DNA of 20,413 bases from a virus: positions 1-20,413 of IMG/VR virus record IMGVR_UViG_3300021368_000909; one strand, written 5' to 3'. The stretch's first letter is position 1; each line of letters opens with the position of its first letter. The position numbers were made by a program, and so were the translations under genes. The notes beneath the pieces were generated by a model that worked only from the letters and a program-made list of their open reading frames with translations, was not told the DNA's origin and did no database searches. This document shows positions 1 to 6,486 of the stretch, piece after piece.

Positions 1-48
1 TTTTTTATTTATGTACTCTATAATTACTTTGGGCTTAGGTCTGCTCAT
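1..48 (-). CDS. 5' end of an unidentified phage gene (partial)
   Basis: Only the first 16 codons are in the window (MSRPKPKVIIEYINKK); the frame is still open at the left edge. The ATG at 46-48 has an AGGA Shine-Dalgarno at 56-59, seven bases away, so the start is well supported. From memory, T4-like cyanophages carry a conserved unknown protein beginning with a similar RPKPKV stretch, but this was not searched. The gene is preceded by a T4-late-like promoter box and a hairpin that covers its ribosome binding site, both listed separately, which suggests late expression. Function unknown. Confidence 0.65.
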   Translation of the reverse strand, partial: MSRPKPKVIIEYINKK

Positions 49-73
49 ATACGTATCCTTTATATACGTATAT
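47..73 (-). promoter_or_regulatory. 10-bp hairpin sequestering the start codon of the partial gene
   Basis: On the minus strand ATATACGTAT (73-64) is followed by the loop ATAAAGG (63-57) and by ATACGTATAT (56-47), which pairs perfectly with the first arm: a 10-bp stem with a 7-base loop. Most of the Shine-Dalgarno (AAGGA) sits in the loop and the first two bases of the ATG (46-48) are in the 3' arm. RNA entering from upstream would have this start site blocked. Pairing is read directly from sequence; the regulatory role is inferred. Confidence 0.6.
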
Positions 74-80
74 ATTTATC
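73..80 (-). promoter_or_regulatory. T4-late-like promoter box GATAAATA
   Basis: GATAAATA matches the T4 late -10 consensus TATAAATA at 7 of 8 positions. It lies in the 38-base gap before the partial gene. With T4 geometry, transcription would begin near position 67, leaving about 19 bases of leader and removing the 5' arm of the hairpin at 47-73. The late sigma factor of this phage is not in the window, so this remains a sequence-based prediction. Confidence 0.5.
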
Positions 81-86
81 TCTTTT

Positions 87-329
87 TTACCAAGAATTCC
101 CACCGTCAACGGAGATATTGACTACTTCGTTTTGTCCTGAATATTGCTTTTGAAGTAATTGTTCTAAGTCACCATTTAGTCTTGACATAACTTCACCTAA
201 AGTAAATGCTAAACCTTTTGCTTGTTGCATTGTAAGTTTAACTTCTTTGGCATTACTTGAATCTGCTGCCTTTACATTTTGAATAAACGATGTTATAGGA
301 AATGTATTAATTGGTTGATCTGACTGCAT
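87..329 (-). CDS. Small conserved phage protein of unknown function
   Basis: The protein has 80 residues. The ATG at 327-329 follows a clear AGGAG Shine-Dalgarno and overlaps the end of the preceding 159-residue gene by 23 bases, so the two are probably translated together. It is predicted soluble: no signal peptide, no membrane segment and no cysteine. The middle (about residues 32-58) looks helical, and the C-terminus is short and glycine-rich (VDGGNSW). From memory, proteins with a similar FTLGEVMSRLNGDLEQLL segment occur in T4-like cyanophages without assigned function. It is the last gene of the RNase H transcription unit, before the late-type promoter. I do not recognise a domain. Confidence 0.8.
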   Translation of the reverse strand: MQSDQPINTFPITSFIQNVKAADSSNAKEVKLTMQQAKGLAFTLGEVMSRLNGDLEQLLQKQYSGQNEVVNISVDGGNSW

Positions 330-786
330 ATGATAACTCCTCTCTCATTACACTAGATGTTTTAAAGGGTCCTTTATAATTATACTTTTGTAAAGTTACT
401 AGTTTCGGACAGAAACTTTTAACCCAACCTTTATCAAATTGGATAATGTAATAACCAGCACAATACAGACTTTTAGATTTCTCACTTTTCGTAAATAAAG
501 GAAGTTTGTTTTTTACATCATAAATGATATTATAAGGTGTAGTGCTTGTAGGGAAATCATATGCAATTTTATCTACTGACTCAGCATCACTGACAGTGTT
601 CTGTGACCATTGTATTTTTGTTCCAAGGTCTTTAGTAAGAGCATTTTTTGTAGGATAAAGTTTTGTACCTGTATCGCAAGTGTACATATATTGTTCATCT
701 GATACAGAAAGAGTACCGATATTACTACCGTTACTTTCTAATATCCAAAACTTGTTATCAATAATTGTTTTTGCTTTAATTGTCAT
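307..786 (-). CDS. Conserved phage protein of unknown function, next to RNase H
   Basis: The protein has 159 residues when started at the ATG at 784-786, which overlaps the RNase H stop codon as ATGA. The open frame extends further upstream, but only inside the RNase H gene, so the internal ATG is preferred. It starts MTIKAKTIIDNKFWILESNG and has a C-terminal half rich in aromatic residues, with two cysteines around residues 107 and 124 in the segments SKSLYCAGYY and KSFCPKL. From memory, T4-like marine phages carry relatives with the same pattern (PLFTKS, SLYCAG, GPFKT). No transmembrane segment or known catalytic motif is visible. Tight coupling to RNase H suggests co-expression with replication functions. 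The function is unknown. Confidence 0.8.
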   Translation of the reverse strand: MTIKAKTIIDNKFWILESNGSNIGTLSVSDEQYMYTCDTGTKLYPTKNALTKDLGTKIQWSQNTVSDAESVDKIAYDFPTSTTPYNIIYDVKNKLPLFTKSEKSKSLYCAGYYIIQFDKGWVKSFCPKLVTLQKYNYKGPFKTSSVMREELSYAVRSTN

Positions 787-1766
787 ATAGGTAGCCTCGC
801 TTGTAATGGTTCTGAAAATGTCTGTACTTGGTCTGCTACTCGTTGCATATCCCACTTAGCACAGAACTTTAATAACCGTACCCCTACGGTATTAATTTGT
901 TTTTGTTCTACTTGATTGATAGTAGTATTAATTATCTCTCTAATATCTTCTGGTTGTGCTGTTAAGTCGCACAATGTTACATTGCGGTTGTAGTCGTCCA
1001 AAACACGGTGCTCAACGCCATTATGATCAACCCAACGCTGTAGCATAAGATTATTCCAGTTATAACCTTTCGTAGATTTATCTTCAAATGCTTCAATTAG
1101 TCCTACCTTATTCTTTGTGCCTTTCTTACGTACACCAGGATATGCGGAGAACACATTATCACTTGTGTCGCCACGCATACACTTTTCAAATAACATCCAT
1201 TCAGGATGCGGTGCAGGCTTAGGTTCTTTAGTTTTCTTATCAATAACCTCTTTGCCTTTGTCGTCAAAGTAACCTTCATGTGTAATAGTTGTGTTACTAA
1301 CACCATTATATTGACGCACATTAGGTGCAATTAACTGTGCGAAGTCACCATCAGTTGAAATAATAACATGATTGTCATTAGGGTGTGTCTGCACCCATCC
1401 TGCAATAAGATCATCTGCTTCTAGCACCTTATTATGTAATACAGTGCAGTTAGTTTTTTCAGATACAAATGCTTTAAACTCGTCAAATACTTCAAAGAAA
1501 ATTTTATCTTCTTCTGCTTCTCGTGGGCTCATAGCATCACGATGCTCTTTGCGGTTGCGTTTGTAAGGCTCATAATAGTCTTTACGCCAACTACGTCCTT
1601 CTAAGCAAAAAACAACATGATCAGCATTAAAGTCATTCCATGCTTTTCTGATACTCTGTAGAGTAACGTGTAATGCCATGCCTACTTTCGTGTCAATATC
1701 TCCACGCACTACATGACGGGCACGGAAAAACGTATTCATTGTGTCTACAAGTACATAAGTTGCCAT
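783..1766 (-). CDS. rnh: T4 RNase H-type 5'-3' exonuclease (FEN family)
   Basis: The 327-residue protein matches the T4 RNase H/5' nuclease family, which removes RNA primers from lagging-strand fragments together with DNA polymerase. The metal-binding acidic residues of the FEN fold are in order: D8 in VLVDTMN; E116, D118 and D119 in LEADDLIAG; D139 and D141 in STDGDF; and D200 and D203 in RGDTSDNV, near the expected helix-hairpin-helix region. The basic segment around residues 58-73 fits the helical arch that threads the 5' flap. Length is close to T4 RNase H (305 residues). It is the first gene after the promoter at 1800-1828 and overlaps the next gene by 4 bases. Family assignment is firm; exact substrate preference is inferred. 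Confidence 0.95.
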   Translation of the reverse strand: MATYVLVDTMNTFFRARHVVRGDIDTKVGMALHVTLQSIRKAWNDFNADHVVFCLEGRSWRKDYYEPYKRNRKEHRDAMSPREAEEDKIFFEVFDEFKAFVSEKTNCTVLHNKVLEADDLIAGWVQTHPNDNHVIISTDGDFAQLIAPNVRQYNGVSNTTITHEGYFDDKGKEVIDKKTKEPKPAPHPEWMLFEKCMRGDTSDNVFSAYPGVRKKGTKNKVGLIEAFEDKSTKGYNWNNLMLQRWVDHNGVEHRVLDDYNRNVTLCDLTAQPEDIREIINTTINQVEQKQINTVGVRLLKFCAKWDMQRVADQVQTFSEPLQARLPI

Positions 1767-1799
1767 AATTATAACCTATCTATATTAATTATATGTACT

Positions 1800-1828
1800 A
1801 TTATTACATATATGTGTTAATTTGTCAA
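1800..1828 (-). promoter_or_regulatory. Sigma70-like promoter for the RNase H unit
   Basis: The -35 box TTGACA (1823-1828) and -10 box AATAAT (1800-1805, 5 of 6 consensus bases) are separated by exactly 17 bases. The -35 box overlaps codons for Leu-Thr at the end of the DNA glycosylase gene. The expected transcription start near 1793 gives a leader of about 27 bases before the ATG at 1766. Confidence 0.75.
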
Positions 1829-2230
1829 GCAAAATTCTTCCTCAATATACCGTTTTAGTTCATGATCCCCGACATTTTCAGGTAGTTCTTTTTTATAAAA
1901 TAGTCTATAACTGTCTGATCCGTACTTACCAATTCCGTATAGTTCTGTTGCATCATTTCCGTCCCAGTCACCGAACTGTTCACTCATGCGATATAGTCTT
2001 TCTGCTCTTATCCTACGCATACCAAGTGGTGCAATTACTTCTTCAATCTCTTTGCGTGTTGCATAAAGCAATGCTTCATGGGTTGGCCAGCGTTTGAAAA
2101 ATTTAGGAAGTACAGATTTAACTTGTTTTCTTCCAGTTTGGTTGAGACATATGACACCTACCATATGCTGCCATATGTTATCTACCTGTTGTTGTACCAT
2201 TAAATCGTCACGCATGGTTTCCTCATACAT
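1817..2230 (-). CDS. MBD4-like helix-hairpin-helix DNA glycosylase
   Basis: The 137-residue protein resembles the C-terminal glycosylase domain of vertebrate MBD4, which removes T or U (and damaged bases) from mispairs with G. Matching segments are VICLNQTGRKQVKSVLPKFF near the N-terminus, IAPLGMRRIRAERL (residues 66-79), the helix-hairpin-helix LYGIGKYGSDSYRLF (97-111) and GDHELKRY (121-128). D122 falls where MBD4 has its catalytic aspartate in PEDHKL. There is no methyl-CpG-binding domain and no iron-sulfur cysteine cluster of the EndoIII type, so it is a minimal glycosylase domain. It is the last gene of the folE-queE unit and overlaps the oxygenase gene by 8 bases. Base specificity cannot be read from the sequence. 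Confidence 0.85.
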   Translation of the reverse strand: MYEETMRDDLMVQQQVDNIWQHMVGVICLNQTGRKQVKSVLPKFFKRWPTHEALLYATRKEIEEVIAPLGMRRIRAERLYRMSEQFGDWDGNDATELYGIGKYGSDSYRLFYKKELPENVGDHELKRYIEEEFCLTN

Positions 2231-2804
2231 AGCTAGTGTTGAAACTTATTACTTGTCTTTTCTCAGTGCTTGTTTCCATTTTAGTCTCATGTTCTAACCA
2301 GCTAGGAAAGATGTAAAGCGTTAAAGGTTTTGGTTTGACATAGTGATAGTATGTATTATGTTCATTCTCGCCATCGAATAAGTCAAACATCCTGTAAGGT
2401 TTAAGAGGGCTATGAAACATCAGTTCGGCACTATCATCTGCGCCTTGCACATACAATGCACCACTGCATACACTTCCTTCGTGTCTATGCGGCATCACTT
2501 TTGCACCTTTAGATGTTATGTTAGTCCAACAATTTGTAATGCCTAATTTGCGCAAGTTTAATAGTTTCTCGTATTCTGCAATACAAGTAAACAAAATATC
2601 ACCTAACCAATCAAAACCTTCTGCATCAGTTAATAAATTTTGATACACAGCATAAGTGCTTACACCATCTCTTATTAAGTCGTGTGTCTCGCAAACTGAT
2701 TCTAAATTTTTTAACTGTTCTATTTGGCTTTCATTTATAACTTCTTCTAAATTATATTCTAATATGCTAGTCGGAAAGACGCTATGTAAGCCAATTTGTA
2801 TCAT
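2223..2804 (-). CDS. 2OG-Fe(II) oxygenase family protein
   Basis: The 193-residue protein fits the phage 2-oxoglutarate/iron(II) dioxygenase-like family common in marine T4-like phages (the PF13759 type, recalled, not searched). The double-stranded beta-helix signature is present: the iron-binding HRHEGS near residues 106-111, SGALYVQG (114-121), FPSWLEH with distal His at about 172, and a basic residue R183 in RQVISFN for 2-oxoglutarate. Family members hydroxylate proteins or small molecules; the substrate is unknown here. It starts with an ATGA overlap on the preceding 133-residue gene and overlaps the MBD4-like glycosylase by 8 bases. It could act on a nucleobase, a protein or a cofactor; nothing visible decides. 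Confidence 0.8.
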   Translation of the reverse strand: MIQIGLHSVFPTSILEYNLEEVINESQIEQLKNLESVCETHDLIRDGVSTYAVYQNLLTDAEGFDWLGDILFTCIAEYEKLLNLRKLGITNCWTNITSKGAKVMPHRHEGSVCSGALYVQGADDSAELMFHSPLKPYRMFDLFDGENEHNTYYHYVKPKPLTLYIFPSWLEHETKMETSTEKRQVISFNTSYV

Positions 2805-3202
2805 GAAACTTCGCTTTTGCCTTTATCAATTGGTACAACGTTAATAAACCCTGCACCTCTATCGGTGCTTTGTCCCTCTGCTTCTAACATATTGTAAACA
2901 ATATCACGGAACCAACGATCCACAATTTCTTCTTCTGGATCACCTTCACTACCGTATCCTGCTGTCATTAGTTCTTGTATAAAATATTCATTCCAATCTA
3001 ATTCAAAAAAGCCATTGCGAACATTTTCTTCGTTTACTTTAACATCAAGTACACTTACCCAAGGTTCTTTACGCTTTGTTGCATACGCTTTAGGATCTTT
3101 CTTTTTAAGAAGTTCAGCTTTTTCAGTTTCTATTTGTTTTTTTTCTGCTTCTAAACGCTCTTCTTCTTTTTTGTCTCTTACGAGTTTATTCCACCAACCC
3201 AT
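2801..3202 (-). CDS. Conserved T4-like phage protein of unknown function
   Basis: The protein has 133 residues. The first 36 are highly charged and predicted to form a coiled coil (KKEEERLEAEKKQIETEKAE). A conserved-looking block follows, KRKEPWVSVLDVKVNEENV and NGFFELDWNEYF, then an acidic helix (DPEEEIVDRWFRDIVYNML). From memory, near-identical blocks are widespread in T4-like cyanophages and pelagiphages, with no assigned function. The ATG overlaps the stop of the 51-residue gene upstream (TAATG) and has a good AGGA Shine-Dalgarno, so they are translationally coupled. It sits between queE and the oxygenase gene. I do not recognise a domain. Confidence 0.85.
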   Translation of the reverse strand: MGWWNKLVRDKKEEERLEAEKKQIETEKAELLKKKDPKAYATKRKEPWVSVLDVKVNEENVRNGFFELDWNEYFIQELMTAGYGSEGDPEEEIVDRWFRDIVYNMLEAEGQSTDRGAGFINVVPIDKGKSEVS

Positions 3203-3357
3203 TATAGTCCTGCCTCCCTAGCACGTTTTTCTAAATCTACGTCTGCTTCTTTACGATTAACTGCATCGTATGAAGGATAACCTTTTTCAAATACAGGAGC
3301 TTCAAATGCTTGTTCATGCTTCTTTGCTTTCTCCACAGTCTTAGGTCCCCCATGCAT
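3202..3357 (-). CDS. 51-residue conserved small protein after queE
   Basis: The frame from the ATG at 3355-3357 to the TAA at 3202-3204 encodes MHGGPKTVEKAKKHEQ and continues with a charged helical sequence ending EKRAREAGL. Although the frame stays open far upstream, that portion only overlaps queE in another frame and looks like a shadow, so the start inside the last 17 bases of queE is preferred. Evidence that this short frame is real: it fills the whole gap between queE and the next gene, ends in a TAATG junction with that gene, carries the Shine-Dalgarno for that gene in its last codons, and has an ordinary charged composition. Function unknown; predicted cytoplasmic. Confidence 0.7.
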   Translation of the reverse strand: MHGGPKTVEKAKKHEQAFEAPVFEKGYPSYDAVNRKEADVDLEKRAREAGL

Positions 3358-4234
3358 TTCCGAATAAGCTAATGTGGAGTCTTGGACTGAATCGCCATCC
3401 TCGCTCCATGCACGAGTTGGCCACTTCTGCCACGTTAAGATTATACTCTTCCGAACGTCCGCCAAGCGGCATAAGATATACTGGACACTCGACGCCTGCA
3501 TCACGATATTCTTGAACAGCACGACCAACTTCTTCAAAGTCGTCCATACTAGCCACGACAAATTTAAAATACTGGCTACTGTTAGTAACACTGGCGTAAT
3601 CACTAGCAACATCAGGCAAGATAGCATCACTCCAAGATTCTCCTGAAACGGAGAGTTTAGGCGAACAACTAAATGTTGTTTTGAATCTTGCATTGTCTGA
3701 AAGATATCGCTTGAAATCTTTGTGTAAAGGTTGTGTAGTGTTTGTTTCAAATGTAACATTTTTTAAGTCCCTCATTTTCGGATGTTCAAACAGCTCGACA
3801 TACAGTCGTTGCCAAGCAAGTAATGGCTCACCGCCAGTAAGAATAAGATGAATGTCTTGTCCATTATCCATAGTCCATTTACCTTCTGGTAGTAAACTAA
3901 TCAAATGATCAACAACTTCATCTACTTCTGCTAGTTTGTTAAAGTGTTTAAACTCTGGATAGATGCTTGCATATGTATCACAGCCTGTATGAATGATAGG
4001 CAAGTCCTCAAACTTTTCTGTAGTCTCGTGTACACCTGCATCGAGCAATGCTTTTACTTCTGCATTGTAACGCTGACCTTCTGCGTGCTGTTCCCAACGA
4101 TCTTTTTTAGTATCAACACCAAAGTTCATACAACGAAAGTTACAACCAAAGGTACGTAGGAACACACTAGGTACTCCTACGTATTTGCCTTCGCCTTGTA
4201 CGCTATAGAACGCTTCACTATACCTCAGTTTCAT
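3341..4234 (-). CDS. queE: QueE, 7-carboxy-7-deazaguanine synthase (radical SAM)
   Basis: This 297-residue protein is a phage-type QueE, which converts 6-carboxytetrahydropterin to 7-carboxy-7-deazaguanine. It has the N-terminal FYSVQGEGKYVGVPSVFLRTFGC typical of QueE and the SAM-binding TGGEPLL segment (about 133-139), and it ends SPRLHISLFGNAWGT as QueE proteins do. Counting from the upstream TTG, the cluster cysteines are C32 and C36 (CNFRC) and C86 (CDTYAS). The third is about 49 residues away, because an insertion separates it from the usual CX3CX2C motif. The ATG at 4232-4234 has a strong GGAGG Shine-Dalgarno seven bases upstream; the TTG just before it is not needed. It overlaps both neighbours by 17 bases. 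It should need a reduced flavodoxin or ferredoxin partner. Confidence 0.92.
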   Translation of the reverse strand: MKLRYSEAFYSVQGEGKYVGVPSVFLRTFGCNFRCMNFGVDTKKDRWEQHAEGQRYNAEVKALLDAGVHETTEKFEDLPIIHTGCDTYASIYPEFKHFNKLAEVDEVVDHLISLLPEGKWTMDNGQDIHLILTGGEPLLAWQRLYVELFEHPKMRDLKNVTFETNTTQPLHKDFKRYLSDNARFKTTFSCSPKLSVSGESWSDAILPDVASDYASVTNSSQYFKFVVASMDDFEEVGRAVQEYRDAGVECPVYLMPLGGRSEEYNLNVAEVANSCMERGWRFSPRLHISLFGNAWGT

Positions 4235-4502
4235 CAACGTCCTCCATAATATTTTCTAAATCATCAAACGATGCTACATATTTTTTATTTGATCGATCAT
4301 CTAGTACTTCTACTAATCGACTAGCAGTATCACGTGCAACCAATGCACCTGTGCTTGTGTAATTACCGTATTTTGCAACAGGTAAGTCTGCCATGCTATA
4401 CATACCACCTGGACGACCAAATTGATCTAGTGGAATATCTTTTACTGTAAATGTACAGTTGTAAGATTTACCTGGGGTAATATTTTCAATTGAAATACTC
4501 AT
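4218..4502 (-). CDS. Small conserved protein between folE and queE
   Basis: The protein has 94 residues when started at the ATG at 4500-4502, which shares bases with the folE stop codon (TAATG). It begins MSISIENITPGKSYNCTF, has several short beta-type stretches (FTVKDI, ALVARDT, KYVASFDDL), and ends in an acidic tail (ENIMEDVDETEV). There is no membrane segment and no metal-binding motif. From memory, similar proteins starting SISIEN.TPGKSY occur in T4-like cyanophages with unknown function. Its fixed place between two enzymes of 7-deazaguanine synthesis makes a link to that pathway possible but unproven. It overlaps queE by 17 bases. Confidence 0.8.
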   Translation of the reverse strand: MSISIENITPGKSYNCTFTVKDIPLDQFGRPGGMYSMADLPVAKYGNYTSTGALVARDTASRLVEVLDDRSNKKYVASFDDLENIMEDVDETEV

Positions 4503-5185
4503 TAGCAAGCAAACTCCTGTTGCAGTTTAATATTGTCAAAGAACTCTTTCTTTGTACCCGGATCGTCTTTAAATGCACCTTTTAGTACAGTTGTTTGTGT
4601 TAAACTACTATGTGCCATAATGCCACGGTTCTCACAACAACCATGTGTTGCTTGAATATACACACCTAAGTGTTCTGCATTAGTTGCTAGTTGAATTTGC
4701 TTTGCAATTTCGTTTGCAAGTTCTTCTTGCAGTGTTCCACGTCTAGCACACCACTGTGCAATACGTGTATACTTACTAAGTCCAATAAGTTTCTCAGCGG
4801 CAATAATACCAATGTATGCAGTACCTACTACTGGCTGATGATGATGTGAACACATACTTTTTAGTTCTGATCGAACTACAAGCATACCTTCGTATCGTTC
4901 TTCTGAATCATTTGGAAATGCTGTTGCACCCGGCTTTGGATCGTAACGTCCTGCCATAATTTCATTAAAGTACATTTTAGCAAGGCGTCTTGCTGTACCT
5001 TCTGAATTTGGGTCATTAAGACGATCAATTACAAGTGCATCTAGCACACTTTCGAATGCTCTAGTAGCATCGTTAATTAATTCTTCTTTATCACCACGTT
5101 GTAAGACTTGTGAAATATTATCGCCAGCCCAGTAACGGATGCCAGCGTCTTCTAGTTTTTGTTTAATTTGTCTTGCTTTGCTCAA
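4502..5185 (-). CDS. folE: GTP cyclohydrolase I (FolE)
   Basis: The 227-residue protein has the GTP cyclohydrolase I active site: C112, H114 and H115 in MCSHHHQPVVG match the CEHH zinc/catalytic motif, and H181 with C183 in HGCCENRGI match the second zinc site. LIGLSKYTRIAQWCARR (residues 133-149) is the classic FolE helix. FolE turns GTP into dihydroneopterin triphosphate, the first step of 7-deazaguanine (and folate) synthesis. The start is a TTG at 5183-5185 with GGAGAA five bases before it; no ATG is available upstream in the gap. It is the first gene after the promoter at 5226-5254. With queE downstream, a role in base modification is more likely than folate supply. Confidence 0.95.
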   Translation of the reverse strand: MSKARQIKQKLEDAGIRYWAGDNISQVLQRGDKEELINDATRAFESVLDALVIDRLNDPNSEGTARRLAKMYFNEIMAGRYDPKPGATAFPNDSEERYEGMLVVRSELKSMCSHHHQPVVGTAYIGIIAAEKLIGLSKYTRIAQWCARRGTLQEELANEIAKQIQLATNAEHLGVYIQATHGCCENRGIMAHSSLTQTTVLKGAFKDDPGTKKEFFDNIKLQQEFAC

Positions 5186-5201
5186 TTTGTTTCTCCGAGT
5201 T

Positions 5202-5219
5202 ATAGACGAGGATGTCTAT
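5202..5219 (-). promoter_or_regulatory. Hairpin at the predicted 5' end of the folE mRNA
   Basis: On the minus strand ATAGAC (5219-5214), a six-base loop ATCCTC and GTCTAT (5207-5202) form a perfect 6-bp stem. The promoter just upstream predicts a transcription start at about 5219, so the stem would be the very 5' terminus of the mRNA. No T-run follows, so it is not a typical terminator. A 5' terminal stem could protect the mRNA from decay. Confidence 0.45.
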
Positions 5220-5225
5220 TGTTTT

Positions 5226-5254
5226 AATATACAGTATATTTAGGTTTTTGTCAA
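5226..5254 (-). promoter_or_regulatory. Sigma70-like promoter for the folE-queE unit
   Basis: TTGACA (5249-5254), 17 bases, then TATATT (5226-5231), which matches 5 of 6 bases of the -10 consensus. It lies in the 72-base gap between the 81-residue gene and folE, just after the upstream stop codon, with the predicted start near 5219. Confidence 0.8.
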
Positions 5255-5257
5255 CCA

Positions 5258-5503
5258 TTAACCGTTCAATTGTTCTTTTTCATCCAACATATCATCAAGA
5301 AAGTATCTTTCAACAATGTCCATTTGATCTTGATATGTTGCCATTTCTGCAAGTTCTTTTTCAATTGCGTCCATGATGTCCGGGTGTTCGCCAACACCTA
5401 CAGCATTTTCTAAATATACTTCAATGTTGATTTTATGTTTTTGAATATGTGCATCTGCATGAGCCATTATAGTCTCTAGCATTTTTTGTTTCATAGTTTT
5501 CAT
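5258..5503 (-). CDS. Small conserved T4-like phage protein of unknown function
   Basis: The protein has 81 residues and is predicted to be all-helical and acidic at its end (YFLDDMLDEKEQLNG). It starts at the ATG at 5501-5503 behind an AAGGA Shine-Dalgarno eight bases upstream; a second in-frame ATG three codons later is less well placed. Conserved-looking segments are AHADAHIQKHKINIEVYLENAVGVGEHPDIMDAI. From memory, T4-like cyanophages carry close relatives without an assigned function. It is the last gene of the unit that begins with the QueD-like gene, 13 bases after the phosphoribosyltransferase. No domain recognised. Confidence 0.8.
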   Translation of the reverse strand: MKTMKQKMLETIMAHADAHIQKHKINIEVYLENAVGVGEHPDIMDAIEKELAEMATYQDQMDIVERYFLDDMLDEKEQLNG

Positions 5504-5516
5504 GTTAATTTTCCTT

Positions 5517-6086
5517 TTAATAACTTCCCACGTTTTCCCATGGGTACACTAACCATACATCTTTTTCTTCTTTATTAACTTCATCGCAGTAATAGTTAAC
5601 CTTGTGCGAAAAGTTACTAGACAAGTTATCCGTTAGTACGGCAAAACGGACATTATTACCGAATACATTATTCCAAACATCATCGCCTGGTAAACAACTA
5701 GATTTCCAATCCTTTATAAGCCAATTAAATGTTGCACCTGTATCGTTGATGTCATCTACAATAAGTATGTTCTTTTTCTTTTGAGGATTATGGGTAGATG
5801 TTGGATAAAGATCATCTCTATCTCTAACTTCTTCGTAACCGTATGCATCTTCGGCCATCCAACAATTACTTTCTAAATGACTATCATCGTCACGTAAAGC
5901 TATTTTAAGTGCTTCGCAACGGATACCAGTCATATTACTTATAATAGTTGCAGGCACATTGCCTCCTCTGGTTATTCCTATGATGTAATCCGGGCGCCAA
6001 TTATCAGCATACATTTGATTAACTATGCTGACACACATATTTTCTACATCAGTCCATGAATAAATCTTCTTAGAAGGGGATGTCAT
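5517..6086 (-). CDS. Type I phosphoribosyltransferase
   Basis: The 189-residue protein has the PRPP-binding loop of type I phosphoribosyltransferases: ILIVDDINDTGAT at about residues 107-119, with two aspartates preceded by hydrophobic residues. Upstream lies IIGITRGGNVPA (36-46), the PPi-binding loop found in hypoxanthine/xanthine-guanine type enzymes. Such enzymes join a purine base to PRPP to make a nucleotide, in the cytosol. The specific base is not readable. It overlaps the preceding 138-residue gene by 17 bases. In this setting it could salvage purines or act on a deazapurine base; the first is the ordinary expectation and the second is speculation. Confidence 0.85.
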   Translation of the reverse strand: MTSPSKKIYSWTDVENMCVSIVNQMYADNWRPDYIIGITRGGNVPATIISNMTGIRCEALKIALRDDDSHLESNCWMAEDAYGYEEVRDRDDLYPTSTHNPQKKKNILIVDDINDTGATFNWLIKDWKSSCLPGDDVWNNVFGNNVRFAVLTDNLSSNFSHKVNYYCDEVNKEEKDVWLVYPWENVGSY

Positions 6087-6486
6087 CGTCTAAACCTCGT
6101 TCTTTTAATTTGCCTTTGTAATCCTGTTCGCACATTTTATATATTGTTTTGAAATTATCATATGCTTTTTTAAGTGCAGGATATTCATCACACATATTAT
6201 CTATTTTCTCTAATTCTGGCATCACATCCTTAAACTCAGTTGCAGTAATTGTAATGTTATTTAGGTCAAAAGTTACATCACTTGAGTCAACTATGCCATC
6301 TAAACTTATTGTATACATACCGTCAACGTTTGATGTTGCTAAAGTATCAGTAGTATTAATAGTAATAGTGCTTGGACTTACTGTATCATATGCAACACTA
6401 TAAGTCATATCGTCATAAGGAGAAAAGGAACTTGCCTCTTCTAGGGTGATATAAACTTGATCATCGTCGTCTTTCTTTTTAGACAT
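6070..6486 (-). CDS. Conserved phage protein of unknown function, possible structural fold
   Basis: The protein has 138 residues when started at the ATG at 6484-6486 (MSKKKDDDDQVYITLEEA). This start overlaps the glycosyltransferase stop by 8 bases and has AGGACC about eight bases upstream; an earlier in-frame ATG lies inside the glycosyltransferase gene. The middle is rich in Thr, Ser and short beta strands (TITINTTDTL, ISLDGI, ITITATEF). The C-terminal third is helical (CDEYPALKKAYDNFKTIYKMCEQDYKGKLKERG) and ends DDDIPF. From memory, this C-terminal block is strongly conserved in T4-like cyanophages. There is no signal peptide or membrane segment. Function unknown. Confidence 0.8.
   Translation of the reverse strand: MSKKKDDDDQVYITLEEASSFSPYDDMTYSVAYDTVSPSTITINTTDTLATSNVDGMYTISLDGIVDSSDVTFDLNNITITATEFKDVMPELEKIDNMCDEYPALKKAYDNFKTIYKMCEQDYKGKLKERGLDDDIPF

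Noticed and set aside
3202-3759. Minus-strand open frame of 185 codons overlapping queE
   Set aside because: The first two thirds overlap queE in another frame and look like a shadow; only the last 51 codons (3202-3357) fill a real gap and were kept.
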